Assembly (NCBI GenBank): GCA_965221105.1
Contig: OZ244871.1
Coordinates: 1,798,001 to 1,862,000 of the forward strand
DNA length: 64,000 bases
Direction: 5' to 3'
Origin: GM7GCV1 sp965221105
Lineage (GTDB): Bacteria > Pseudomonadota > Gammaproteobacteria > Pseudomonadales > GM7GCV1
Each line of letters opens with the position of its first letter. The stretch's first letter is position 1. Positions 38,174 through 46,822 of this stretch are shown here, piece by piece. The notes beneath the pieces were generated by a model. The model worked only from the letters and a program-made list of their open reading frames with translations, made no database searches and was not told the origin of the DNA. The position numbers and the translations under genes were made by a program.

Positions 38174-39586
38174 TCATTTTTCGCAGATATGAGGAGTTTT
38201 CGGTTGTGCGTACCAGTAGTCATCAAATCGGTTGCTGATGATATATGAGCGAAGCGATGCAATGCTGTTTGCGCCATCCTTGCTCCAGTGCATCCCGCCG
38301 CGTTTCAGTCGGGTACCGATGACATTTTTGCATCCGGCTTCGACTGCCGCGCTTGATACGCATAACCCCTGTTCTCGGAATGTCTTATACCGCATCCGTT
38401 CGTGGTTGCGTTCGAAATAGCCGAGTGCATTCTTAATCTTCTCACCTTGTACTGAAAGCGGGTGCAGAATATCAATCACATCCTCAATCTCTCCGGTTCT
38501 GAGGGCTGCACAGGTATTTTTTGCCCATTGTCTGCCGATCTCGGCATCGTCGCCGTACACGAGTTTGGAGATATCCCAGATTTTTTCGAGGGCGTGAAAC
38601 AGGTCAAGAATCTGGATGGCTGTAGGAAACAGTTCCGTGAAACAGGCCCAGATCCACTTGGCCCCGTCTCCGATGACGACCTGACGGTTGGCATCATAGA
38701 ATCCTCGCCGTAGGGCCTCGCGCTCCATGCGTTGTGCAAAGGGTGCCAAGTGCATAGCCAGATCCTTGGTGCCTGCACTTTCGATGGCCGCAGTGTGGGT
38801 CACCGACGAGACATCGATTCTGGCATGGCCCTGCTCGTCACACCGATCACAGCTCCAGACTGTTGCAACCTTCATTTCCCGGGTTTTCGAGGTCCCGTCG
38901 GGCTGCTTGCCCTTCACCCCTTCGGTCTCCGACCTGATCATCGGCACCCCGGTCCCGTCAACCCCGAGATACATGGTGCGTGCCGGAAGCGATTCCTGCT
39001 CGACTTGGCGTACTTCGTACTGACGTATGTCCTTCCCCAAGCGCTCGGCAGTTCGTTCCACCTGCTTGATACTCACCCGGACTGATGCCAACTCGTGCAG
39101 CAGGGTGTGTGATTGGGCAAAGCTTTCCCGGCCCGCCACCTGACCGATCATCCGCACTACACCCGGTGACAGGGCTCGTGAATCCAGACCCATGGCCTGA
39201 TCCTTGGGAAACCAGCCCTGTGTGCAGTCATCACAGTAGTAATAGGCCCTGTGATATGTAATATCGCCCACGGCCGTGGTCAGCGTGCGAGCATGCTGAC
39301 CACGATAGCGGGCCGGTGCACCGCAGTCACAGGGTATGTGGTTCGAAGGATGATCCGAATCATCCTGGTCCAGAAATGTCTCGAGCAGCGATGCGGCGAA
39401 GTTCAGGGCACGTGACTTGATCAATGACTCAACGGCATCGAAATCAACCCGGCGGGTAAAATCCTGTGCCCCCAGCAGCCTGAGGATGTCCTGCTCAACC
39501 TCCTGTGCGACAGTCTGTGTGAGCACGTCTGGTTCAGCGTTTTTTTTTACGGTGCGCCTGCACCTGTGAATCACACAATGACTCAC
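38174..39586 (-). CDS. ISKra4-family transposase
   Basis: 470 codons from a GTG. Middle region has CX1C zinc-knuckle-like sites (IPCDCGAPARYRG, YYYCDDCTQGWFP), then the DDE core: YLGVDGTGVPM (first Asp), VVIGDGAKWIW (second Asp), and SSAAVEAGCKNVIGTRLKRGGMHWS (Glu). The frame overlaps the DUF6788 gene by 53 bp, across an A9 run. The true N-terminus may be produced by frameshifting. Confidence 0.92.
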   Translation of the reverse strand: MSHCVIHRCRRTVKKNAEPDVLTQTVAQEVEQDILRLLGAQDFTRRVDFDAVESLIKSRALNFAASLLETFLDQDDSDHPSNHIPCDCGAPARYRGQHARTLTTAVGDITYHRAYYYCDDCTQGWFPKDQAMGLDSRALSPGVVRMIGQVAGRESFAQSHTLLHELASVRVSIKQVERTAERLGKDIRQYEVRQVEQESLPARTMYLGVDGTGVPMIRSETEGVKGKQPDGTSKTREMKVATVWSCDRCDEQGHARIDVSSVTHTAAIESAGTKDLAMHLAPFAQRMEREALRRGFYDANRQVVIGDGAKWIWACFTELFPTAIQILDLFHALEKIWDISKLVYGDDAEIGRQWAKNTCAALRTGEIEDVIDILHPLSVQGEKIKNALGYFERNHERMRYKTFREQGLCVSSAAVEAGCKNVIGTRLKRGGMHWSKDGANSIASLRSYIISNRFDDYWYAQPKTPHICEK

Positions 39587-39878
39587 TGACTTCGGTCAAT
39601 TCGCCCACCAGTTGCTTAAAGCGCTTGAATTCCTGTATCTGCTGCTGTGTCTGCTTGAGCATAGGGGCTGGAATCGACCGGGTGACTGTTTTGTTTGTGA
39701 CCTTGCGTGTTAACTGCCAGCTCTGATGTCCGGGGTCACCGGGTGTAGCACAGTGGCAGGCAGGTGATCCACATTTGCGGGAGACGTGGAGCAAGTTGCC
39801 GGGGCGGAAATCCCTGAGGGTGTTGAACTGGGTCAGCAGAGCATCCCGCTTGGCTTTGAGTTGATTGATCGTGTCCAT
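39534..39878 (-). CDS. DUF6788-like accessory protein of the IS
   Basis: 114 aa from the ATG at 39878: DTINQLKAKRDALLTQFNTLRDFRPGNLLHVSRKCGSPACHCATPGDPGHQSWQLTRKV. A Cys-rich CGSPACHC motif in a small basic protein is typical of the upstream ORF of many IS of this group. It ends at TGA just after an A9 tract that the transposase frame also crosses. Confidence 0.8.
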   Translation of the reverse strand: MDTINQLKAKRDALLTQFNTLRDFRPGNLLHVSRKCGSPACHCATPGDPGHQSWQLTRKVTNKTVTRSIPAPMLKQTQQQIQEFKRFKQLVGELTEVSESLCDSQVQAHRKKKR

Positions 39879-39967
39879 GGGCAGAGTCTCTGGATGGTTG
39901 CAATACTGAAAGTATACATTACTTATAATAAAGCGTAAAAAATGCCTATCAGGACTACCGATTATGA

Positions 39968-39993
39968 AATTGCCTAAAATCTGACGCACACCC
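39968..39993 (-). repeat. right terminal inverted repeat of the IS
   Basis: Reverse complement starts GGGTGTGCGTCA; pairs with the left end. Confidence 0.85.
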
Positions 39994-40002
39994 CCTCCAA
40001 CG
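39994..40002. repeat. target-site duplication, right copy
   Basis: CCTCCAACG immediately outside the right end of the IS. Confidence 0.85.
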
Positions 40003-40009
40003 CTGCCTT

Positions 40010-40039
40010 TTGCAATTGAAGCGCAAGCTGTGTTATAGT
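40010..40039 (+). promoter_or_regulatory. candidate promoter of the secreted-protein gene
   Basis: TTGCAA and TATAGT separated by 18 bp, about 50 bp before the ATG at 40092. It lies just outside the IS, so the insertion left it intact. Confidence 0.5.
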
Positions 40040-40091
40040 TGACCTTCGGCAATTCGCCAGATTCTCAACAGGGAACCTAGGAGAACCAAAA

Positions 40092-40648
40092 ATGTTCAGC
40101 TTGATTGACTCACCCCCCCCCCCCCCACCGCTAGACTGACGGCCCTCGCGGTGCCCGCCGCGATGCTGTGCTTCCTGCTGCTTGCAGGACCGGCGCAGGC
40201 GCAGATGCCGACAGCAGAACAATGCAACGACAGACGCCTGTTCACCCTGGAAAAGGTTATATTTCTGGGTGATGGCACCATGAATGAAAATAATTCAGAC
40301 TTCGGCCACAACGGGATCCAAGTCAATAGGATGGCCGATTGCCCTGGTCTAGATGCCAATGTGCTAGAAGAAATCGGTTTCTGCATGAATGTCTGGGACA
40401 CGACCCCATGCAGCGGCAACGAATGCACAAACACTGCGGCCAAAGTTTTAGGATCACGGGTTCACCCGGACTGGCATTCCGAAAACCTTGTATGCGGTTT
40501 GATGTTCGCGCGCGAAGTATTTGCATCTTTTATTGTTGCGTCGCCACATGATAACGAGGTCAAGGACAATCGTACCAACCGGTTGATAATCGCTTTGGTC
40601 GACAATCCCCACGAACATGTGTTTTTCGACATCCGGGACGACGACTGA
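40092..40648 (+). pseudogene. secreted cysteine-containing protein, out of frame across a C14 tract (possibly phase-variable)
   Basis: An ATG at 40092 stands 6-10 bp after an AGGAG. Seven codons later a run of 14 C (40113-40126) puts translation into a frame that stops at TGA (40137). The good frame continues after the run as TARLTALAVPAAMLCFLLLAGPAQAQ, a convincing signal peptide, then about 150 residues with at least six cysteines (FCMNVWDTTPC, NECTNT) ending DIRDDD. One more or two fewer C would join them. Translation could also start at GTG 40151 with a shorter signal. No known domain recognised; listed as a pseudogene only because the current tract length is OFF. Confidence 0.65.
40113..40126. 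repeat. homopolymer tract C14
   Basis: Fourteen consecutive C within the 5' end of the secreted-protein gene. Tracts this long in coding starts are classical slipped-strand mispairing sites; they are also frequent sequencing-error sites. Confidence 0.9.
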
Positions 40649-40919
40649 CGTGATCTGGGATGCTGCAACTTGCCACGCCTGAACTTCTACGAACTACGCC
40701 AAGAACTCATTCACGCGGTGCCGCTTTCGATATTCTCAAACAAGTCGTAGACAGGGGTTCGCGCGTCAGTGAACGCACAAGTATCGCTGACTTCGCTCTT
40801 AATTCACGAGTAACATAGCTTAAAATAAAGCTGGCGTTTTATCGAATCTCGCCCTCAGCATATTCCCTCTCTCTTCTGCTTTTTCGTGTCCTTATGGCGG
40901 AGTCACAGTGCTAAAATAA
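40649..40919. other. non-coding or decayed stretch
   Basis: No gene supported. The missing N-terminal part of the following ATPase is not found here in any frame, so the deletion that removed it has its breakpoint near 40917. Confidence 0.5.
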
Positions 40920-41885
40920 TTGGGCAGGTTTTTACTGACGGGATCTGTAGATATTTTTCGTTCGGCACACACCCAGGAGGCATTGCCCGGCCATATGGCC
41001 AGGCTGGAGTTGCTGCCACTGTCGATCACTGAGATTGAGGGGCAGTCGTTGAATGTGCTCGACTATGTGCTGTCGGGAAACTTCTCTTCAGTGCCCAGCG
41101 CGCATCCCACGCGAGAAGACATAGCACACCTGATATTGTGTGGCGGCTATCCCGAAGTTCAGGGAAAGAGTCCGAGAGCCAGACAAATCTGGTATCGATC
41201 ATATACGGAAGGCAGGCTCTTTAAAGACTTCGAGTCGCTGTACGCAGCCCGAGGTGATTATCACTCCCGGCTGCAGGCGTTGGCACCCTACCTTGCGGGG
41301 CTGAGTGGCAACTTGCTCAAATACTCCAATATCGCGAACGATCTCGAACTGGATGACAGACTCAGCAAGAGTTACATCGAAATTCTGCAACTCATGTTCA
41401 TTGTTCGCAGAGCGCCCGCCTACATCAGAAACAGAGCCAGACGTTTGGCGACCCGAATGCCGAAACTGCACTACGTGGATACGGGGCTTGCCTGCCATCT
41501 CCTGGGCCTGCGCACCGAGGAACAGATACTCAACAGCCAATACTATGGGGGATTGCTGGAGAGTCTGATATATATGGAAATCTGTAAGCATGCTGCCTGG
41601 TCCGAGGAAGAGGTCGGCATGTATCACTTCAGGGACACGCGCAAGCGCGAAGTCGACATCGTGCTCGAGCGCGGCAACTCAAAAATCATCGGTGTTGAGG
41701 TGAAAGCCTCGGCCAGCGTGAATGCTGGAGACTTCAAGGGTCTTGCGGCCTTGGCAGAGTTTTCCGGCAACGCATTTGAGCGGGGCATACTGTTTTACAA
41801 TGGACGGGAAGTATTGCCATTTCAACAGGGTGCACTGGAGTTTTATGCAATCCCCATCGGAGTGATGCTGGGTGCTCGGGAGTGA
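40920..41885 (+). pseudogene. DUF4143 AAA-type ATPase, N-terminus missing
   Basis: About 321 residues starting GRFLLTGSVDIFRS, which in full-length proteins follows the Walker B strand; the AAA P-loop and first 80-100 residues are missing and a TAA stands just upstream. The DUF4143 part is complete: LCGGYPEV, a HTH-like GLSGNLLKYSNIANDLELDDRLSKSYIEIL, HYVDTGLACHLLGL, and the nuclease-like KREVDIVLERGNSKIIGVEVKAS. These proteins resemble archaeal-type ATPases of unknown role, common in accessory DNA. Confidence 0.8.
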
Positions 41886-41998
41886 GCATGGGGGAGTCGA
41901 GTCCATTTATCTATAAGGATGTGGAAGAATGGCTCCATAAGGTGAACTTTCAATAGACGTCCACTCCTAGGAAGCTCCTGTGCGTGGGCGAAGCGAAT

Positions 41999-42454
41999 AT
42001 GATAGATCACGAAAAGTTTCAAAGTCTTGTACAGCGGCTCTATGCCACAGTAGAGGAATTGGAGTCTATGTTTCCGGGGCGGCACTTTACGCCTGATGGG
42101 CACATGGTGGGCAGCATCGGAGAGTGCTTGGTAGCCGATGCTTATGGGTTAGAACTAACTACAGCATCCAATAAAGGCTACGATGCAGTATCAAGATCGG
42201 GCACACAAATAGAAATAAAGGCTACGCAGTCAAAGTCAGCAGCTTTCCGCAGTGAACCTCAGCATGCAATAGTTATAAGAATTCTTCCAAATGGCACTTT
42301 CGAAGAAATTTATAATGGGCCAGGTGGCTTGGTCTGGGAACAGTTCACAGGTAAACCGTTGCCATCTAATGGTCAGTACCAAATCTCATTAAACAGATTA
42401 AAGGCATTAAACCAGAAGGTGAGTGAGTCACAACGAGTTCCAAAAAGCGTTTAA
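41999..42454 (+). CDS. DUF6998-like protein with restriction-endonuclease-like core
   Basis: 151 aa from ATG 41999. After an N-terminal helix, MVGSIGECLVADAYGLELTTASNKGYDAVSRSGTQIEIKATQ has the GXXGE...D-(x9)-EIK arrangement of a PD-(D/E)XK nuclease core. No DNA-binding domain is visible. Lower GC than its surroundings. The stop codon TAA lies inside GTTTAAC, an attC-like core, as in integron cassettes. Function unknown; a restriction or toxin-type role is possible. Confidence 0.7.
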   Translation: MIDHEKFQSLVQRLYATVEELESMFPGRHFTPDGHMVGSIGECLVADAYGLELTTASNKGYDAVSRSGTQIEIKATQSKSAAFRSEPQHAIVIRILPNGTFEEIYNGPGGLVWEQFTGKPLPSNGQYQISLNRLKALNQKVSESQRVPKSV

Positions 42455-42516
42455 CAAAGTGGCCAATCGAAAAGTCAAGACGCTGGCGTGCAATGGTTCA
42501 TCCACTTTGCTCTGCC
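42449..42516 (+). other. attC-like inverted repeat after the DUF6998 gene
   Basis: GTTTAAC fits the RYYYAAC core of an integron attC. It overlaps the stop codon of the preceding ORF and continues with CAAAGTGG, which pairs with CCACTTTG about 50 bp on. The expected terminal GTTRRRY is missing, so at best this is a degraded site. Confidence 0.3.
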
Positions 42517-42624
42517 CCCCCACATACCGCGGCGCTAGAATAAAAAATACGACTTTGGAATGTAAATCTTTGAACAAAGGAGTAGCTGTTTTGATTGGGA
42601 GGGGCGGGGGTGAGTGAGTTCGTG

Positions 42625-44468
42625 ATGAAAACTGAGAAGAGCATAATGGTGCCCATGCCTGACGGCATCAATCTGTCCACCGACCTGTATTTTCCTGATG
42701 AATCAGGAGGGCCCTGGCCCGTGCTCCTGATGCGCAACCCCTATGACAAGAATATCATTCCAATGGGTGCAGAGCACATAGCCAGTGATGGCATTGTTTT
42801 TGTGATGCAGTATGTTCGGGGCTGCTATGAATCTGAAGGTCAGTTCCAGCCATTGGCGAACGAGAGACGTGATGGTGCGGCTGGCTGCAGGAGCAGACGT
42901 GGTGTAATGGTCGTATTGGTACTATCGGTGTTTCGTACTTGGCGGCCACGCAGTGGGCGCTGGCAATTGACCAGCCGGAAGGCATGGTCTCTGCTATGCC
43001 GCAGGTATCTGGCAGCCTCTTCAACGGCTTTGGATTTTTTGCCCGCGGTGTTGTTCAGCTTGATACGTGCTTGTTGTGGACTGCGGCGATGGCAGACCAG
43101 GAAAATCTGCGGAATGGGAAAACGTACAGTGACGGGCATCCAAAGCTGAAGGCGCTGCGCGAGGCTGCCAATGAACTGCAGTCAATCACGGTGCAGAGCA
43201 TGACGCTCGACCCATCAACAGAAGAAGGCGCGCAAGCAGCGCAGAGTATGATGCACCGTGCGCAGGATGTTGCACGTTTGTCTGAGGAGTTTCTGGCTCA
43301 ACCACTCAGCGAGGCAGCTGCCCAGGTGGCAGAATACGCTCCCTGGCTGGACCAGTGGCTGGCGTTTATTGATGACCCGGATGCCGAATTCTGGCGCGAT
43401 TTTGACTGGGAGCAGCATCGGGACTCCGTGAATATTCCAATGCTGCATCACACCGGCTGGTTCGATATTTTTATTCGCGGTCAGCTCAAGGACTTTGCGG
43501 CGTTGTCCGCGCGCGATGGTGGCCCATTCCAGAAACTGATTATTGCCCCGGAAGATCATGTCGGCGTGAGCCTGGGTTCTGCCGCTGCAACACCCATTGG
43601 CGAAAGGTCGTTCCCGGTTGACTATGCGATGGATGACTACGCGGTAAGCAAGATGCCCTCATCGACAGAGGGCCAGCTCAGTCGTCGCTGGTGCCAGCAC
43701 TGGTTGCAGGATAGGGATACCGGGTTGCTGGATGAAGCGCCGGTCACGCTCTATGTTCAGGGTGATGATGTCTGGCGCGACGAACAGGAATGGCCACTGG
43801 CGCGCACTGTGTGGACACCCCTATACCTGCAGAGTCGGGGTGGGGCCAACTCCGCAAGGGGCGACGGTGAACTGTCTTTTGACGCGCCAAAGGATCACAT
43901 GAGTGAGCCTGACAGGTATAGCTACGACCCGGCTCAACCGCTACAGGCCAAAGGCGGTACCTTCCTCAATATTGGGATTGCTCCGGGTGTGTTTGAGCAG
44001 TCTTCTATCGAGAACCGGCAAGATGTATTGGTGTATGCCTCAGGTGTGCTGGACACAGATCTGGAGGTTACCGGCCCCGTTGCCATGAAGCTCTGGGCGG
44101 CCACTTCTGCGGTAGATACTGATTTCACCGCGAAGTTGGTGGATGTCGCGCCCGACGGACAGGCTTTTAATATCTGCGATGGTGTGACCCGATTGCGTTT
44201 TCGCAAGGACAGGCCGGGGCTGGTAACACCCGGTGAAGAGCAGGAGGTTGACATTGAATTGTCACCAACCAGCTACGTATTCAAAGCTGGCCACAAGATT
44301 CGGTTACAGGTTTCTTCCAGCAATTTCCCACTGTTTGATCCGAATCCCAATACGGGTAAAAGCCTGTTGACCGACACAACGAATGAAATGGTCGTAGCTG
44401 AACAGACGGTATTTCACGACAGGCTTCGCCCGTCTCATCTTGTTCTGCCGATCATCCCCAGAGATTGA
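42625..44468 (+). pseudogene. CocE/NonD-family alpha/beta hydrolase, frameshifted
   Basis: N-terminal frame: KTEKSIMVPMPDGINLSTDLYFP, typical of S15/CocE hydrolases, to about 42875. The nucleophile segment (RIGTIGVSYLAATQWALA) and everything downstream lie in another frame, which stays open to 44468: alpha-helical cap, HHTGWFDIFIRGQL, and the C-terminal jelly-roll (YASGVLDTDLEVTGPVAMKLWAATSAVDTDF). An indel around 42875-42890 explains it. Otherwise intact, so recent inactivation or a sequence error. Confidence 0.8.
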
Positions 44469-44479
44469 GGCGGGGGGAG
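44466..44479. repeat. putative att copy matching ssrA 3' end
   Basis: GAGGCGGGGGGAGT, identical to 46828-46841 within ssrA and in the same orientation. Marks the distal boundary of the islet. Confidence 0.55.
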
Positions 44480-44714
44480 TCCACAAAGTTCAGTATGTGA
44501 TTGATATATAAGAACTTTCTTCACTGAAAAGATAACATGGTATTACTTCTCGTGATTCTATAAAAAAATGTTTAATCCTCCTTCAAACCGGCGTCCAACA
44601 CTGTGCAAACAAGACCACGCGACCGAAAAAATCTAAACCCAAACCACGTCACGTCTAGGGAGAGTCGGAGTTGGAAAAGACGACCTCAAGAAACCGGTTC
44701 TGCAGTTCCCCCGG

Positions 44715-45353
44715 TCACCAACGCCGCGGACTTCCCATTTTAAACCAATCGCGCATCGCCTGCATTAGCTCCGCGGTTGAACTGTCCTGCAAGTCTTCTT
44801 CAGAGGCCCCTTCGGAACGCCGCTGATCCCAGTTCCATCCACGAAAATCCTCGTACTCCGAAAACATCTGAGAAGCTTCCAATGGCGCAAAATCGTCTTG
44901 ATCCTTGATCCAGTTGCGGAGCTTACGAACAGCGGTCAGGGGGTCGCTATTGTGAGATTCTATATCGAATCCAGCTAAATCGGAGATTGAGGCTTGATAG
45001 CGATACTTCTTCTCTTCAAGGACCAGGAACACCTTCCCGGATAGCTGTTCCGGGCCGAACCGTCGACACCCAAAGTCGATGCCAAGCTCGAATGGCATGT
45101 TCAAGCGATAGTGCTCTCCCGCCGTCTGCGCCTGACATCGACTCAGGTCGTGAATGGAATAGCGGGAGGATCGGACCAGTTCGAGTATTTTATCGATTCT
45201 GGTCTCGCCCGAATCACTACGTTCCGTCGCAATGCGCGGATTGAGTCCCAAACGCAACAAGCAGAACAGCAAGGCTTGAAGTATGGGGGCGTAATTGGCA
45301 TCGAAGGGGCAATTGACGAATACATTCCTGTCAAAACTCTGGCCTGGCGCCAT
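44715..45353 (-). CDS. TIR/nucleoside-deoxyribosyltransferase-like protein
   Basis: 212 aa. Characteristic segments: FDRNVFVNCPFDANYAPILQALLF, RIDKILELVRSSRYSIHDLSRC, YRLNMPFELGIDFGC with a candidate catalytic glutamate, KVFLVLEEKKYRYQASISDLAGFDIESH. I recognise this as a widespread uncharacterised bacterial family; the alternating strand/helix layout and conserved acidic residue recall TIR and deoxyribosyltransferase folds, an inference. It starts 23 bp before the end of the DUF2188 gene, so the two are coupled. It sits on the ssrA islet as likely cargo. Confidence 0.7.
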   Translation of the reverse strand: MAPGQSFDRNVFVNCPFDANYAPILQALLFCLLRLGLNPRIATERSDSGETRIDKILELVRSSRYSIHDLSRCQAQTAGEHYRLNMPFELGIDFGCRRFGPEQLSGKVFLVLEEKKYRYQASISDLAGFDIESHNSDPLTAVRKLRNWIKDQDDFAPLEASQMFSEYEDFRGWNWDQRRSEGASEEDLQDSSTAELMQAMRDWFKMGSPRRW

Positions 45354-45582
45354 TTACCTTATCCCCTGAGAAATAATGGGAGCTTCCACAGGAATCCCGT
45401 CCGCGAATTCTACCGTCTTTCCGATGGATGAAGAGCCCGGTTCGGTCCCTGCTGGCGATTTTCTTTCCCTCCTTAATTGCTTCCTCTTGCGTGTCATAGC
45501 GCCGGCTCGCACGGTTGGAGCCACTCCTCCGCACGGCCCATTTGCCGTCGCGCTGCACGACATGTAGGCTCCCTTTTGGCAT
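45331..45582 (-). CDS. DUF2188 domain protein
   Basis: 83 aa. HVVQRDGKWAVRRSGSNRASRRYDTQEEAIKEGKKIASRDRTGLFIHRKDGRIRGRDSCG is the DUF2188 pattern, a small basic strand-rich domain of unknown role. Translationally linked to the TIR-like gene by a 23-bp overlap. Small partner proteins in such pairs can be regulators or antitoxins; that is speculation. Confidence 0.8.
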   Translation of the reverse strand: MPKGSLHVVQRDGKWAVRRSGSNRASRRYDTQEEAIKEGKKIASRDRTGLFIHRKDGRIRGRDSCGSSHYFSGDKVNGARPEF

Positions 45583-45647
45583 AGTTCAGTCCTCGTCTGG
45601 TTCTCTGTAGCAAGCACTGGAATAATACGGGGCGATGGCAATCTTGT

Positions 45648-45959
45648 CTATTTTAGCCTTGGCGTGACGTGGATATATTTGGAACCAGAGTGTTTGCGTC
45701 TTTCGGAATCAACCCTTAGATGGCCAATGCCCCAATCGTTGATCAAGACAGTACTCAAGTGGATCGGTTTTACCAAAGCCAGAAGCTCCGATGCCTCCCC
45801 ATCAAATTCTTCTGTGAAAGCCGCCGCACCGGCACTTGCTGCTGCATCACAAGTGGCAGCAACTATTTGTTCCACTTCATTTGTCTTTCCAGAATCCCAT
45901 TGCTCAGTATTGGTTAGCCTTTCTTCAGCTTCACTCACAGCCTCGTCCAGATTGCTCAT
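45648..45959 (-). CDS. hypothetical small acidic protein
   Basis: 103 aa from ATG 45959: SNLDEAVSEAEERLTNTEQWDSGKTNEVEQIVAATCDAAASAGAAAF. Acidic helical N-terminal part, a more hydrophobic middle, C-terminal HSGSKYIHVTPRLK. Same strand as and 66 bp before the DUF2188 gene, so probably the first gene of the islet operon. Family unrecognised. Confidence 0.5.
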   Translation of the reverse strand: MSNLDEAVSEAEERLTNTEQWDSGKTNEVEQIVAATCDAAASAGAAAFTEEFDGEASELLALVKPIHLSTVLINDWGIGHLRVDSERRKHSGSKYIHVTPRLK

Positions 45960-46004
45960 GTTCTCTGTAATATCGCCACGGCGATACATAAGAATTGGTA
46001 ATAA

Positions 46005-46634
46005 TGAGTTCGCTCAGGGTAGGCATGTGGTTTTTTTTGGCGAAGCAAAGGCTTTGCTGACTCCTGAGAGACAATTCGCGTCCACCAGATCAGTGTTTAC
46101 TGCATAGACCATAATCTCATTCAATCTCTGGTTGAGGCGTTTCACAGTTTCCAGGGTGCCTTTGCCGCAATTGGCTCCAGGGCTTCAATAACGTGCCTGG
46201 CTCTGAGCTTGTGAATGGGTAATTTGCCAAGTTTGGGGAAGACATGAAGTTCCAGTGATCTATAGATCTCTTCTGCATGTGATTCAGATACCCGGTTGCG
46301 TTTGGTCTGAATCCACCGGCCAGCCACCGCTTCCAGCGTATGTGCGTTTTTTCCCAGCGATGATTCTCGCTTTTTCGCGCTCATGCTCGATGGGATCGAT
46401 ATCCTCCAAAAGCAACTGTCTGTATTCATCCCTTTTCGCCCTTGCCTTGGTCGGAGTGATGATGGGGTATTCTCCAAGAGTAAGGGCCAGACGTTTTTTG
46501 GTGAAAGGTGTGAAATAGTTGAACATCCAGGCCTTGTAGCCGCTGGGCTTGATTTTGAGATACAGGCCTTTCTGGTCTGCCAGGCTGTAGATCTTGTCCT
46601 TGGGCTTGGCATGGTTGACCGATTTCAGGTTCAC
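46005..46634 (-). pseudogene. P4-type (ssrA-targeting) tyrosine integrase remnant
   Basis: Starts with a GTG at 46634 (NLKSVNHAKPKDKIYSLADQKGLYLKIKPSGYKAW), a DUF4102-type N-terminal domain. It continues in a second frame (LEAVAGRWIQTKRNRVSESHAEEIYRSLELHVFPKLGKLPIHKL) and a third (LETVKRLNQRLNEIMVYAVNTDLVDANCL). It ends near 46005 before the catalytic domain, which is missing altogether. At least three indels. It sits directly next to the ssrA 3' end, the position expected for the integrase of an ssrA-inserted element. Confidence 0.85.
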
Positions 46635-46822
46635 TGAGCGGCTTTGGTAATTCTTGGTATTGTAGTACTTCGCTCCGAAGAAAATATGCCCCGTATTACC
46701 AAGAGCATCACCAAACAAAATGGCTGGAATTTACAAGACAGTTTCGCACCACATAGGTCGATGTGAGGCACCGATTTGTTCGGATATTACGGGATGTTAT
46801 TGGACGTTCTGGGACATCCCGG

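Larger units (their letters stand above)
38147..39993 (-). mobile_element. complete ISKra4-family insertion sequence
   Basis: 1847 bp bounded by imperfect terminal inverted repeats beginning GGGTGT and flanked by a perfect 9-bp duplication CCTCCAACG, proof of a transposition event at this site. It contains a DUF6788 accessory ORF and a 470-codon ISKra4 transposase on the minus strand. The insertion lies 8 bp left of a predicted -35 element for the secreted-protein gene. Confidence 0.9.

Noticed and set aside
42594..42612. third possible att copy (GGGAGGGGCGGGGGTGAGT)
   Set aside because: Only loosely similar to the ssrA 3' sequence; G-rich sequence makes partial matches likely by chance.
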